Virus record (IMG/VR): IMGVR_UViG_3300008259_002809
Span: 1 to 64,000 of that record
Length of the DNA stretch: 64,000 nt
Direction: 5' to 3' (one strand)
Source: a virus
Below are positions 24,955-33,251 of this stretch, one piece after another; position 1 is the first letter of the stretch, and the number at the start of each line of letters is the position of its first letter. Position numbers and translations under genes: made by a program. The notes under the pieces are model-generated. The model made no database searches. It saw nothing but the letters and a program-made list of their open reading frames with translations, and was not told the origin of the DNA.

Positions 24955-26219
24955 TCTATTTTGTAATTCACTAGGCTCTTGCGAATGTATTCTTGAACAC
25001 CAGGTTGATCAATACTCAGCAGTTGGTAGTCGTCAGTGACACCAAATCTAGCATTAGGTCGCTCTGGCACAGGCAAATGCTCAACGGCCTGCTTGTTGAA
25101 CATAAGGCCAACATTTTCAATTTTCAACTTAAAGTGTTGATACCAAGGATTGCGATCAAAGTCAAAGATATAGTCTCTGGCTACTTTTTTATAAGTGGCC
25201 GCTGTGAGCCCAATCTTGGTTCCATTGTTGTTATTGGCCATTGACCACTGCTGATAGTCTGTGGTGTGATACCAGTTGACAATGGTGTCGTTGGCCTGTC
25301 GGATGCCAACACGATCATTGTAATAGATGTGCCCACGCACAGCACAGTTGACATACTTCAAGTTAAAAATATACCACCAAAAGAAATCGTGTAGACTGCG
25401 TATTTCTACAGGGCTGGTTTGAGCATGAAGATCTAGTTTATTGTAAAATGTTTCAGCGAAAGCAGGATTAGGTCGTTCCAATGGGTAGAAAGGAAAGCCT
25501 TGCTTTTTTGGAATTTTAAAATAGTTAATCAGCAGATCTTTGAACTTGCTGTAGTGTATTTCCGGATTGGTAAAGTATTGTATTTTCTTTTCCAGTTCGT
25601 TGGCACTTAGACTTGACAGATTTCCTGTATAACTGCGCCAATTGTAGTATAGGTGACTGGCAAAGGTGGTGCCAAACAAACAGTCACCGGTGTCACCGGT
25701 GATGGGTATTAGACCTTGCTCTATCAAGTCATCGTATTTGGTGCTGATAGAATCTATGACTGTGAGTTTTCCAACAATAAACTTTGTCCAAAATACAGGA
25801 TTGTTTACAGCACTGGCCGCACTGGCACAAATTACTAGATTTTTCTTTTCTCGTTGCGTTAGGTTTTTCAGCAATGCTGTCATGATCACCGTGGAATCAA
25901 TGCCACCCGAATACATGACAGCAAACCGTTCGTTGTTGTTGTTGATACGACTTTTAATTTCCAATGCACGTTGTTCAGTGATGTCGGCAAATGTTTTGTT
26001 GAATGCTGAATCGTAGGCAGGCATGTCCATATCTGGCCAAACCTGTTGCTCAAAAGGAATTGACCATTCTGCAGAACAGCGAGAAATCAACCTATTGGGA
26101 TTCAGCCGTCGAGCAATGTCAATGTAAAATTGTCCAGCAGGATCCAAATCTTCGCTGAGAGTTTGCCAAAAACTATTCTGGTAGCCGTTCCAAGTCACTG
26201 AACAAAAAATAGGTTTCAT
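24945..26219 (-). CDS. PP-loop asparagine synthetase-like protein
   Basis: 424 aa. RFAVMYSGGIDSTVIMTALL is the PP-loop; the C-terminal helical part resembles the synthetase half of AsnB. The N-terminal 90 residues begin MKPIFCSVTWNGYQ, without the Cys2 nucleophile of a true glutaminase. It probably amidates or condenses a substrate using free ammonia or a partner. Coupled by 4-nt and 10-nt overlaps to 26216 and 23989. Confidence 0.72.
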   Translation of the reverse strand: MKPIFCSVTWNGYQNSFWQTLSEDLDPAGQFYIDIARRLNPNRLISRCSAEWSIPFEQQVWPDMDMPAYDSAFNKTFADITEQRALEIKSRINNNNERFAVMYSGGIDSTVIMTALLKNLTQREKKNLVICASAASAVNNPVFWTKFIVGKLTVIDSISTKYDDLIEQGLIPITGDTGDCLFGTTFASHLYYNWRSYTGNLSSLSANELEKKIQYFTNPEIHYSKFKDLLINYFKIPKKQGFPFYPLERPNPAFAETFYNKLDLHAQTSPVEIRSLHDFFWWYIFNLKYVNCAVRGHIYYNDRVGIRQANDTIVNWYHTTDYQQWSMANNNNGTKIGLTAATYKKVARDYIFDFDRNPWYQHFKLKIENVGLMFNKQAVEHLPVPERPNARFGVTDDYQLLSIDQPGVQEYIRKSLVNYKIDWQ

Positions 26220-26929
26220 ACTGCAAATCCTGTAATTTTGCCAGAGAAACTGACACTACGAACATCTTCGGGTTGTTGAACGCCCAGGAACTGATAGAAC
26301 TGATTGCGATACAACACAACGTCAGGAATAGTTTTCCACAGTTCATTGATGGCCTCAACAGCAGATTCCACGCTGTCTTTGTCATAGAGTATTTGTAGTA
26401 TGCTAGGGCCTACACCTCTTACTGCTTCGGTGTTGTCAGTGGGAATAGACACAGAGGTTGGCCAGTTCTCTTGAAGATATACACCAGCAATCTGTTGCAT
26501 AGGCAACACATTAAAAATCAAGTTAGTGATCTTTACAGCCTTGACACATTGGCACACAAACTCAGCATAGTCTCTCAGTTGAATCAAATAACCGCGGGCT
26601 GGTTCCTCTTTGTAGTCTACAGGCCAGCCAAGATATTCAAAGCCGCCTGATAGTCTGCGGAAACTGGGCCATTGACGACTGTAGAAAATTGAACTGAAAG
26701 CAAACATCAGGTCCTTGTCACGCAATGAAAATTCCAAGCAACGTGAAGGATCAATGTCTTGACTACGGGTCACACCAACAACCAACGGCAGTTTAGAACT
26801 CAGGATCTGTGCAGACTCCACGGCCGAGTAAGGATCATAGTGGTCCAAGCAAACCACTCGATCAATGCCAGGGGAATACAGGATCGTGGTTCCGTAAAAT
26901 GGCTCAAAGATTTTTGTGTTGACTTCCAT
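26216..26929 (-). CDS. Hypothetical first gene of PP-loop operon
   Basis: 237 aa, mixed alpha/beta, no recognised motif (AGVYLQENWPTSVSIPT, ITNLIFNVLPMQQIA). Leads the four-gene minus-strand operon and overlaps the PP-loop gene by 4 nt, so it probably works with it. Confidence 0.62.
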   Translation of the reverse strand: MEVNTKIFEPFYGTTILYSPGIDRVVCLDHYDPYSAVESAQILSSKLPLVVGVTRSQDIDPSRCLEFSLRDKDLMFAFSSIFYSRQWPSFRRLSGGFEYLGWPVDYKEEPARGYLIQLRDYAEFVCQCVKAVKITNLIFNVLPMQQIAGVYLQENWPTSVSIPTDNTEAVRGVGPSILQILYDKDSVESAVEAINELWKTIPDVVLYRNQFYQFLGVQQPEDVRSVSFSGKITGFAV

Positions 26930-26936
26930 ATATTTT

Positions 26937-26944
26937 AATTTATG
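26937..26944 (-). promoter_or_regulatory. Late-promoter-like octamer, minus strand
   Basis: CATAAATT on the minus strand, 7 nt before the ATG at 26929. No Shine-Dalgarno sequence. It would drive the PP-loop operon late, with almost no leader. Confidence 0.5.
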
Positions 26945-27044
26945 TTGTTAAAAAGCCACGTGTTGGCCAAGAAAGGTTGACAGACACCAGGGAAGTCTGC
27001 ATAATTTAACTTAACTTGCAAAATTCTTAATAGGAGATTTTACT

Positions 27045-27311
27045 TTGGCACATAGGCGAGCAAACCGCTTGGTTCTTTTTGGTAGGCCCAAAACAATTTT
27101 TGATCCTGCAAACAAACTGCACCGAGGTGCTTATCTTGAGTTCCTAGAAACCGGTAGTTGGCGTCATTGTCCTGTAAGTTTCATCATTGACGATGACAGT
27201 CTCAGCGTAACATTTTGCATTGAAAAGAAACTGTTGTCACACTATCTCAAAAAAGAATTTGGTCAAAATCGTAATCCTAAATTGCTCTATAGGGCGTATG
27301 AAGAACAATGA
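27045..27311 (+). CDS. Small hypothetical protein, TTG start
   Basis: 88 aa, basic N-terminus (AHRRANRLVLFGRPKT). TTG 27045 is chosen because AGGAG lies 8 nt upstream and no ATG is in frame nearby. Overlaps the next gene by 4 nt. Not recognised. Confidence 0.6.
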   Translation: MAHRRANRLVLFGRPKTIFDPANKLHRGAYLEFLETGSWRHCPVSFIIDDDSLSVTFCIEKKLLSHYLKKEFGQNRNPKLLYRAYEEQ

Positions 27312-27886
27312 ACGACTTAGCACAACTGCTACGTCAGGCCTTGCCTGAAGTGGTTAGACAATTCAATCAAGAAGTGTTGCCTGCCCTGGAAACACAAGTG
27401 TGGCGCAGGACTGCTAGACAAATGTTTGGTGCTATCCGCAATGATCAAATCTCTGTGGAAAAAAGCAAACAGTTTAATTGGCCTATCAACAACCTAATGA
27501 TTGACGTTGTCAATCAACAGGCCGGCAATCCAGTGCTAGAGGACACGCAAGACCGTGGACAAGATTTGATCTACTTGCCAACCAACACACCCATTGAAGA
27601 CAAAAATACTTTTGGTGCAGGTGCTGGCTGGACCGGCAACGGGTTTGATAAAACTGATTGGCATCTGCTGAAAAAGTTTCACACCAATGATGACTGTAGA
27701 ATCGTTGATGGATTTGTTTGTTTGGTTGACCTTAGCAAAACAGCCAGCCGCTGGGGCGATAAAAATGGAAAACAGCGTGTGGGGCTTAACCTTGCATCAG
27801 CAGACCGAGACCATATTATCATTGTCTGGGGCAGTTTGGAATGTAAGCGTAAGTGGGCCAAGCCCGTGACCAAAGAGTTTGGTTAA
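27308..27886 (+). CDS. Possible PD-(D/E)xK-type nuclease
   Basis: 192 aa. RGQDLIYLPTNTPIEDKNTF offers a D...ExK pair like the PD-(D/E)xK catalytic core, and WTGNGFDKTDWHLLKKF resembles what follows in some restriction-type nucleases. No methylase lies beside it. The assignment is tentative; it could equally be an unrelated phage protein. Confidence 0.4.
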   Translation: MNDLAQLLRQALPEVVRQFNQEVLPALETQVWRRTARQMFGAIRNDQISVEKSKQFNWPINNLMIDVVNQQAGNPVLEDTQDRGQDLIYLPTNTPIEDKNTFGAGAGWTGNGFDKTDWHLLKKFHTNDDCRIVDGFVCLVDLSKTASRWGDKNGKQRVGLNLASADRDHIIIVWGSLECKRKWAKPVTKEFG

Positions 27887-27895
27887 AAATCGCAC

Positions 27896-27924
27896 TTGAC
27901 TTTTTTGGTCAAAGACGCTATACT
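27896..27924 (+). promoter_or_regulatory. Sigma70-type promoter
   Basis: TTGACT, 17-bp spacer, TATACT; start near 27931, short leader with AAGGAG before the ATG at 27950. Confidence 0.82.
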
Positions 27925-27949
27925 AACTCTATCACATTAAGGAGTAGTC

Positions 27950-28258
27950 ATGGCCCAAACTATTAAATTTGATTCTACCTGGACCACAGATCGTCGACGT
28001 GACACACTTGTGGACCTACTACGTGGTCATATTTGTGAAGTGACTTTTGTCAAAGTTGATGGCACCGTTAGGGTCATGCCTTGCACCCTAGACAGTCGAC
28101 ACATTCCCCCAAAGGTCACTGAGTCGGAGAAAACCAAAGCACCTAATCCTACCACGCTCAGTGTATGGTGCACCGACAAGGAATCTTGGCGCAGTTTTAA
28201 AATTGACAATGTTCAAGAGATCAAACAAATTGCACCAGACCTAATGAGGTATCTATGA
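27950..28258 (+). CDS. WYL_2/SH3-barrel-like phage protein
   Basis: 102 aa. GHICEVTFVKVDGTVRVMPC and LSVWCTDKESWRSFKIDNV match the small SH3-like beta-barrel family (DUF2693 type) common in T4-like phages; the function is not known. First gene of a compact operon of small genes to about 29172. Confidence 0.7.
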   Translation: MAQTIKFDSTWTTDRRRDTLVDLLRGHICEVTFVKVDGTVRVMPCTLDSRHIPPKVTESEKTKAPNPTTLSVWCTDKESWRSFKIDNVQEIKQIAPDLMRYL

Positions 28259-28362
28259 TTTACCTTTGGCTCAGTGTCATTATTCTTTTGTTCTCGGGCT
28301 ACTTTATTGCGGCCCTTGGACTGTCAATGTTTGGTATATTTTTAGAGCAAATCCATGGTTGA
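28255..28362 (+). CDS. 35-aa membrane protein
   Basis: ATG 28255 overlaps the previous stop (ATGA) and the next start lies inside it. It is almost wholly one transmembrane helix (LWLSVIILLFSGYFIAALGL). The overlaps on both sides make it a credible real gene. Confidence 0.55.
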   Translation: MIYLWLSVIILLFSGYFIAALGLSMFGIFLEQIHG

Positions 28363-28645
28363 ACTACTCATCTGGGCTTTAATATTGTTTTTGATCTGGC
28401 GTGTTATGTCAGCCTATCAAGAAATGCAACGATCCCGAGAAGAGATTCACGAGGAAGTTAAAAGGCTACTTGTGATCATGACAGTAGAACAAAACCAGGA
28501 TGGTGTGTTTGCTTACAGCGCCAAGAGCGGTGAGTTCTTGGCACATGGCCAAACATTTAAACAGATGGTGGAAAACTTTAAATTTAGGTTTCCTGGCAAG
28601 CGAGGTCTTATCATTGGTAACAATTCTATAGAGGAGATTGAATAA
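28355..28645 (+). CDS. Small membrane-anchored protein
   Basis: 96 aa. N-terminal transmembrane helix (LLIWALILFLIWRVM), a charged coiled coil, then a soluble domain with SGEFLAHGQTFKQMVENF. Overlaps the 35-aa membrane gene by 8 nt; the two may form a membrane pair. Confidence 0.62.
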   Translation: MVELLIWALILFLIWRVMSAYQEMQRSREEIHEEVKRLLVIMTVEQNQDGVFAYSAKSGEFLAHGQTFKQMVENFKFRFPGKRGLIIGNNSIEEIE

Positions 28646-28842
28646 TGTTTTTCAAAGTTCTCAAATTAACACAGGTTGATTTTGTTCAACTGTTGGTAGT
28701 GTTGGATCAAGATGAAAAGCCCATGTTGACAATCTACAACGAACACGAAGGCAAGACTCTATTGCGTATGTGTGAACCCAGCATTGAAAATCTTGATCGT
28801 GCAGTAAAAATTTTAAACGGACTTGATAGAGGAGACTTCTAA
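28645..28842 (+). CDS. Small hypothetical protein
   Basis: 65 aa; beta-beta-alpha pattern (KPMLTIYNEHEGKTLLRM). Its ATG shares one base with the previous stop (TAATG). Not recognised. Confidence 0.58.
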   Translation: MFFKVLKLTQVDFVQLLVVLDQDEKPMLTIYNEHEGKTLLRMCEPSIENLDRAVKILNGLDRGDF

Positions 28843-29172
28843 ATGGCTCGCCAGTGGATAGTGTTATTTGACACTTTAGGAGTTGACACTTTGATACCTT
28901 GGGACGAAATCAAACAAGATGCCATGCTGGATGTGTTGGCAGGACGTAAGCCCAAAGGATATCTAGACAAACGTGTTAACATGATGGTTTTGCGAGCCCA
29001 AGCCAATATGCAACGCTGGCCTGAAGTTTGGGCCTATGATACTGCCGAGGATTACGAATATGAAGAAATGCGAAAGATCTGGGAAGGCGCACCGCAGTCT
29101 GTGGCAGATGCAGTTCGAGATAGAGGAACTAACCTTTTTCGACACCAACGGCAAAAGGAAGTTATTGTTTGA
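28843..29172 (+). CDS. Hypothetical protein
   Basis: 109 aa starting ARQWIVLFDTLGVDTLIPWD; basic middle, acidic patch DTAEDYEYEEM. Follows the previous gene with no gap. Not recognised. Confidence 0.6.
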   Translation: MARQWIVLFDTLGVDTLIPWDEIKQDAMLDVLAGRKPKGYLDKRVNMMVLRAQANMQRWPEVWAYDTAEDYEYEEMRKIWEGAPQSVADAVRDRGTNLFRHQRQKEVIV

Positions 29173-29177
29173 TGTTA

Positions 29178-29185
29178 AATAAATG
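29178..29185 (+). promoter_or_regulatory. Late-promoter-like octamer with GGAGG at +1
   Basis: AATAAATG, 5 nt, GGAGG (29191-29195), 7 nt, ATG 29203. Transcription starting 6 nt after the octamer would make the ribosome site the first bases of the RNA. Confidence 0.5.
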
Positions 29186-29202
29186 TCTACGGAGGTATAA
29201 AC

Positions 29203-29886
29203 ATGTCATTTAATGATACAGTTATGGAATCGTCGGGTATTGATCAAGGACTTAGGTCATACTTCAATGATATCTTTTTACGCATGACCTTTGCATTGGT
29301 CTTGAGTGCTGTGACTGCCTATATTGGCTCAACAGTTCCGGCCTTGTATGCTGGAGGCATCCTGACTTGGCTGATTATTCTCAGTCCATTGGCCGTTGTG
29401 CTGGTCATGAGTTTTGGTGCAGAGCGCCTCAGCAACAATGCATTGATTCTTTGCTTTGTGGCCTTTGCAGGCCTTAATGGTCTTGCCATGGGGTCACTGC
29501 TGTTGGCCTATACTGGTGCCAGTGTTGTTTCGGCATTCTTCTTGGCCGCGGCTGTGTTTGCAACTTTTGCCATCCTAGGCTATACTACCAAACGAGATCT
29601 AACCAGCATGGGTTCATTCCTACTGGTGGGATTGATTGGTATCATCATTGCCAGCCTTGTCAACATTTGGTTGGCATTGCCTGCCCTGGCCGCTACCATC
29701 AATGTGTTGTCTGTGCTGATTTTTGTAGGCCTAACTGCTTACGATGTGCAGATGCTGAAAAACACTTACTATGAAGGCGGTGACAGTGGTAAAACTCGCA
29801 CACTGGGGGCATTGAGTCTCTACCTAGACTTCATCAACATCTTTATCAACCTGCTACAGTTGTTGGGAGTCAAAAAGGACGACTAA
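29203..29886 (+). CDS. BAX inhibitor-1/YccA-like membrane protein
   Basis: 227 aa with about seven hydrophobic helices and the family motif VGLTAYDVQMLKN near the C-terminus, typical of the BI-1/TMBIM family (bacterial YccA and YbhL). Bacterial YccA modulates the FtsH membrane protease, so a phage copy could tune FtsH or membrane stress during infection (inference). Uncommon in phages. Confidence 0.88.
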   Translation: MSFNDTVMESSGIDQGLRSYFNDIFLRMTFALVLSAVTAYIGSTVPALYAGGILTWLIILSPLAVVLVMSFGAERLSNNALILCFVAFAGLNGLAMGSLLLAYTGASVVSAFFLAAAVFATFAILGYTTKRDLTSMGSFLLVGLIGIIIASLVNIWLALPALAATINVLSVLIFVGLTAYDVQMLKNTYYEGGDSGKTRTLGALSLYLDFINIFINLLQLLGVKKDD

Positions 29887-29887
29887 A

Positions 29888-30529
29888 ATGCAGTTTCGTA
29901 AAGTATGGCGAGTGAGACAAGACATTCGACGCTTACTTTACGACCGAGGCCGTCCGGTTGAGGATCTACAAGTCCTTGCCAGGCGGCTTGGTCGTTTTCT
30001 AAACAAGAAATATAAAACACAATTTCATTGGAACCCCAGTGAAGTATTGGATGCTGGTCACTTGGTGTTTTCAGGCAACTTTGACTCTTATGTAAAACAT
30101 CAGCCCATCAGTATTTGGATCAACACACGACCCGAAGACAAAGTCTATGAATTTGACCGTGAAGGTTTTATTTCTTGGCAACGTTTCGTCAATGACTTGT
30201 CTGAGTGTATCATGCACGAAAAAGTGCATCAATTCCAATACCACAGGCATAAAAACCGTAGTCGTATAAATCTCAAAAAGTCTGACAACGAAGAACTAGA
30301 CTACTATTCAGATCCCGATGAAATCGATGCTTACTCTTGGAGCCTGGCATCAGAGTTGTTGGATCACAGCCAAGGCTTTGTTCTTCCAGAACCAGATCAA
30401 CCTGACCTGTCCTACTCAATTTGGTGGAACTATGCTAATATCTTTGATGCTGGGCATCCGGTAAGAAAGAGATTATTGTGCAAGACTTACAAGAGGGTTC
30501 AACTGGCGTTGGAGAATGATGTCAAGTAA
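29888..30529 (+). CDS. Zincin-like protein (HEKVH)
   Basis: 213 aa. SECIMHEKVHQFQYHRHKN contains an HExxH-type zinc site and SDPDEIDAYSWSLASEL offers a downstream acidic ligand. It resembles putative phage metallopeptidases. Very basic N-terminus. It overlaps the convergent hydrolase gene by 57 nt. Confidence 0.6.
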   Translation: MQFRKVWRVRQDIRRLLYDRGRPVEDLQVLARRLGRFLNKKYKTQFHWNPSEVLDAGHLVFSGNFDSYVKHQPISIWINTRPEDKVYEFDREGFISWQRFVNDLSECIMHEKVHQFQYHRHKNRSRINLKKSDNEELDYYSDPDEIDAYSWSLASELLDHSQGFVLPEPDQPDLSYSIWWNYANIFDAGHPVRKRLLCKTYKRVQLALENDVK

Positions 30530-31057
30530 TTCTTGGCTCTGTAAAACTTCATTGTGTCCGTATTTCAAACCAATTTCAGTATGCGGGCGAAACAGTTCCT
30601 GTTGACTGCGAACGGTAACTACTCCGTCATTGGAACCAACACCCAAGAGATCAAATCCTCGACTGCAAACAACATTGGTCCAAGGCACAGGCGGATCAAG
30701 CAATCTACATTGTGTTGTCCAAGGTTCAAGTCTCGAAACCATACGCAACCAGGGTGTAGAAAAGTTAAACAGTTTCCAAACGTCAGCCTGTATGATACCT
30801 CCCCATGGAGTGGCAACAGAAACAGCACCTATCACTTTGTCAGGATTTCGTTGAGCCAAGTGCCAGGCATAAAGTCCTCCCATACTATGGCCAACTACCA
30901 GAGATGGGGAATCTAATTTGCTTTCCATTTCTGCTAGGTTCTCTTCAGGATCAGACATCATTTCCCATTCATATCGATCGTGATGTTCAAGTTGAGAACC
31001 GATCCAATTCCAACAAACTCTGGATGCGTTGGCACCGTGTATTAAGATAACTTTCAT
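30473..31057 (-). CDS. Alpha/beta hydrolase
   Basis: 194 aa from ATG 31057 (TTG 31063 is also in frame). VILIHGANASRVCWNW is the oxyanion strand-turn, VVGHSMGGLYAWHLA the nucleophile elbow, and KYGHNEVLQ may supply the His. AAGGA precedes the ATG. Esterase- or lipase-like; substrate unknown. It shares a divergent region with the deaminase gene. Confidence 0.78.
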   Translation of the reverse strand: MKVILIHGANASRVCWNWIGSQLEHHDRYEWEMMSDPEENLAEMESKLDSPSLVVGHSMGGLYAWHLAQRNPDKVIGAVSVATPWGGIIQADVWKLFNFSTPWLRMVSRLEPWTTQCRLLDPPVPWTNVVCSRGFDLLGVGSNDGVVTVRSQQELFRPHTEIGLKYGHNEVLQSQELLDIILQRQLNPLVSLAQ

Positions 31058-31085
31058 TGACAAATCCTTGAATAACTGCTATACT
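31057..31085 (+). promoter_or_regulatory. Sigma70-type promoter for the deaminase
   Basis: TTGACA, 17-bp spacer, TATACT; the ATG at 31096 is only 10 nt beyond the -10, giving a leader of about 4 nt with no Shine-Dalgarno sequence. Confidence 0.8.
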
Positions 31086-31095
31086 CGTATTTAAC

Positions 31096-31611
31096 ATGAA
31101 ACCAAAATATATTAAAGCACATATGAAGACCGCAGAAAATTATGCGGGACTCAGCACAGCACGACGCTTGCAGGTCGGTGCTATCATTGTCAAGCATGAC
31201 CGTATCATCAGCATTGGCTACAACGGTATGCCATCAGGATGGGACAATGACTGCGAAGACAAAGAATGGTGTAGTGCTGGTGGTTGGCTTAGTCCAGACG
31301 AAATTCTAGCCGGCTGGCCATATGAAGGTGAATACATTGACTCAGACGGCAACAAGATGCAAGGTCGTTACCGGCTAAAAACCAAACCCGAAGTCCTTCA
31401 TGCCGAAGCCAACGCTATTGCCAAGGTTGCCCGTAGTTCTGAAAGTGCTGAAGATGCAGTGATGTTTGTGACTCATGCTCCTTGCATGGAATGTGCAAAA
31501 CTCATTTACCAAAGTGGGATAAAACAGGTTTTTTGGCAACATAATTACAGAAACGAAGACGGATTAACATTTCTGCGTCAAGCAGGAATAACACTTAACA
31601 AGGTTGAATAA
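31096..31611 (+). CDS. dCMP deaminase
   Basis: 171 aa, T4 Cd-like. H102-A-E104 (LHAEANAIAKV) and C130-xx-C133 (APCMECAKLIY) form the zinc and catalytic site. It converts dCMP to dUMP, feeding dTMP synthesis for phage DNA. The insertion between residues 45 and 95 (with DCEDKEWCSAGG) is usual for dCMP deaminases. Almost leaderless. Confidence 0.9.
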   Translation: MKPKYIKAHMKTAENYAGLSTARRLQVGAIIVKHDRIISIGYNGMPSGWDNDCEDKEWCSAGGWLSPDEILAGWPYEGEYIDSDGNKMQGRYRLKTKPEVLHAEANAIAKVARSSESAEDAVMFVTHAPCMECAKLIYQSGIKQVFWQHNYRNEDGLTFLRQAGITLNKVE

Positions 31612-32462
31612 TGGCTCAGAGACACAACTATTGGTCATGCTCAAAATTTGCCGACTGGGTCCGCGGCATTAAAAAAGGTGGCGCAAAGACTGGACGCGGC
31701 TGGCGTGAATGGGAACAAGAAGGCAAGAAGTTGCACCCAGTTCGCTATTGGATTGCCGAAGAAGCACTGGATGCCGTGCAGAACTTTATTTGGTGGCCTG
31801 TTGACAAACTCTACGACGTCAAATACTACATCAACAACCGTTGGGTTACTCGCACTCATAGTCTTACTGCTCACCCTAGAGACATCAAACCTGGTCAGTG
31901 GCATGATGTTGGTAACAGGTTCCTTCCCTGCTTGTTCAACGAACTTGTGGACTTTGTAGAAGTTGAACTAGCATGGTGGCACATTGCTTGGAGTGACAAA
32001 GATGAACGGAAAAAATACAACCCCCCTTTCTGGGCCACCGGATGGTTCCGCTGGAGAACATGGCGTAGTCCACAGGCTGGTTTGGATAACCTCGATTGGC
32101 AACGTAATCTGGTATGGAAAGAAGAAGAACTTGGAGCAGATCACAAAGACATCGGGAAACCCACCTATCAGGCTGTTAAGGCCCAGGAAATCCTAGCACT
32201 CTATAAATGGTGGAAGGAAGTTTATCCAAATCGGCCAGACGTTCATGATGCCAGCGGCTGGTCTGCTTTATGCGAGCGCCGTAGACAAAAGAATGGTGAC
32301 CTTGGCCTGGGATTGTTTGACAGCGAAAATGAAACCGCCGCAGAAAAGCGCGAAATTTCTAAGGCGCTGAAACTCAGCCAAAAGATTGAAGATCAGTATA
32401 ACAAGGAAGACGAAGAAATGATGATTCGTCTTATTAAAATCCGCAACAGTCTCTGGACATGA
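31611..32462 (+). CDS. Trp-rich hypothetical protein
   Basis: 283 aa, unusually rich in Trp, Tyr and Arg (FRWRTWRSPQAGLDN, VELAWWHIAW). The ATG shares one base with the deaminase stop. C-terminal third is a charged coiled coil. Not recognised. Confidence 0.65.
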   Translation: MAQRHNYWSCSKFADWVRGIKKGGAKTGRGWREWEQEGKKLHPVRYWIAEEALDAVQNFIWWPVDKLYDVKYYINNRWVTRTHSLTAHPRDIKPGQWHDVGNRFLPCLFNELVDFVEVELAWWHIAWSDKDERKKYNPPFWATGWFRWRTWRSPQAGLDNLDWQRNLVWKEEELGADHKDIGKPTYQAVKAQEILALYKWWKEVYPNRPDVHDASGWSALCERRRQKNGDLGLGLFDSENETAAEKREISKALKLSQKIEDQYNKEDEEMMIRLIKIRNSLWT

Positions 32463-32671
32463 TCTTTCTTGACACAGAACTCCGTTGGCTCAAAGTTCCT
32501 ACCAATCATGTTTTGGACGGCACCACCATTGTCCAGAACTTTGAAAATGTGCTACAATACAGAACAAAGGTAGACGTTGTTGATTATAGTGCCACCAATC
32601 CCACAACACATGACTATGTTCGCAGAAAAGAATGGTCACCGTGGATTGATGTTCCTGTGGTTGACGCATGA
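32459..32671 (+). CDS. Small hypothetical protein
   Basis: 70 aa, 4-nt ATGA overlap with the previous gene, beta-rich. Not recognised. Confidence 0.58.
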   Translation: MIFLDTELRWLKVPTNHVLDGTTIVQNFENVLQYRTKVDVVDYSATNPTTHDYVRRKEWSPWIDVPVVDA

Positions 32672-32683
32672 AAGACTAACTTA

Positions 32684-32881
32684 ATGAAAAAACAAAAAGA
32701 TCAGTATCAGGCAATCATTGAAGGCATGCGCCTCATTGAGGACCTGTTGATACCTCAGGTGACACCTAGAGTTCCTACTCACATTCGTGATCGGGCACGA
32801 ACGGTAATGCAAAACTTTCCCACTGAAACAGAGATCAAAACGATAATTGATAAAGCACAAAGAATTAAGGAGCCGCAATGA
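32684..32881 (+). CDS. Small BPSL0761-like protein
   Basis: 65 aa; PTHIRDRARTVMQNFPTETE resembles the conserved core of the protein at 21518. Overlaps the next gene by 4 nt. Confidence 0.5.
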   Translation: MKKQKDQYQAIIEGMRLIEDLLIPQVTPRVPTHIRDRARTVMQNFPTETEIKTIIDKAQRIKEPQ

Positions 32882-33078
32882 AACAATTTACAGTAAAAGA
32901 AACACCAGGATTCAGACTGCGTGTTCATAGTTGGAAATGTCAAAGTCCTGCTGATTTAAATGCCGTAGAGTTTATCCAGGAATCAATGAAAGACGGTAAG
33001 GTAGACATGACATCTACCTATCAGTTTTTTATAACCGACGATGAGATCAAAACTCTTTGCCAAGGAATGCTGTCATGA
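32878..33078 (+). CDS. Small hypothetical protein
   Basis: 66 aa, coupled on both sides by ATGA overlaps (32878 and 33075). Mixed alpha/beta. Not recognised. Confidence 0.58.
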   Translation: MKQFTVKETPGFRLRVHSWKCQSPADLNAVEFIQESMKDGKVDMTSTYQFFITDDEIKTLCQGMLS

Positions 33079-33251
33079 AACATTGGGTTACCACTGTCCA
33101 AGAAGATCCTGAAACAGGAGATGCCATTATTGAGTTTCCTGAAGCCCTCCTAGCAGAAGTTGGTTGGAAGGAAGGCGACGTGCTGAATTGGAAAGTTGAA
33201 CCAGATGGCACTTGTATTTTAACCAAGGTAGAACCTCCAGAGGCAACATGA
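33075..33251 (+). CDS. AbrB/MazE-like small phage protein
   Basis: 58 aa from ATG 33075. IIEFPEALLAEVGWKEGDVLNWKVEPDG has the swapped-hairpin AbrB-type signature (phase of EFPEALL, then GWKEGD) shared with T4-like cyanophage proteins. Possibly a DNA-binding regulator; no antitoxin partner is seen. Confidence 0.65.
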   Translation: MKHWVTTVQEDPETGDAIIEFPEALLAEVGWKEGDVLNWKVEPDGTCILTKVEPPEAT

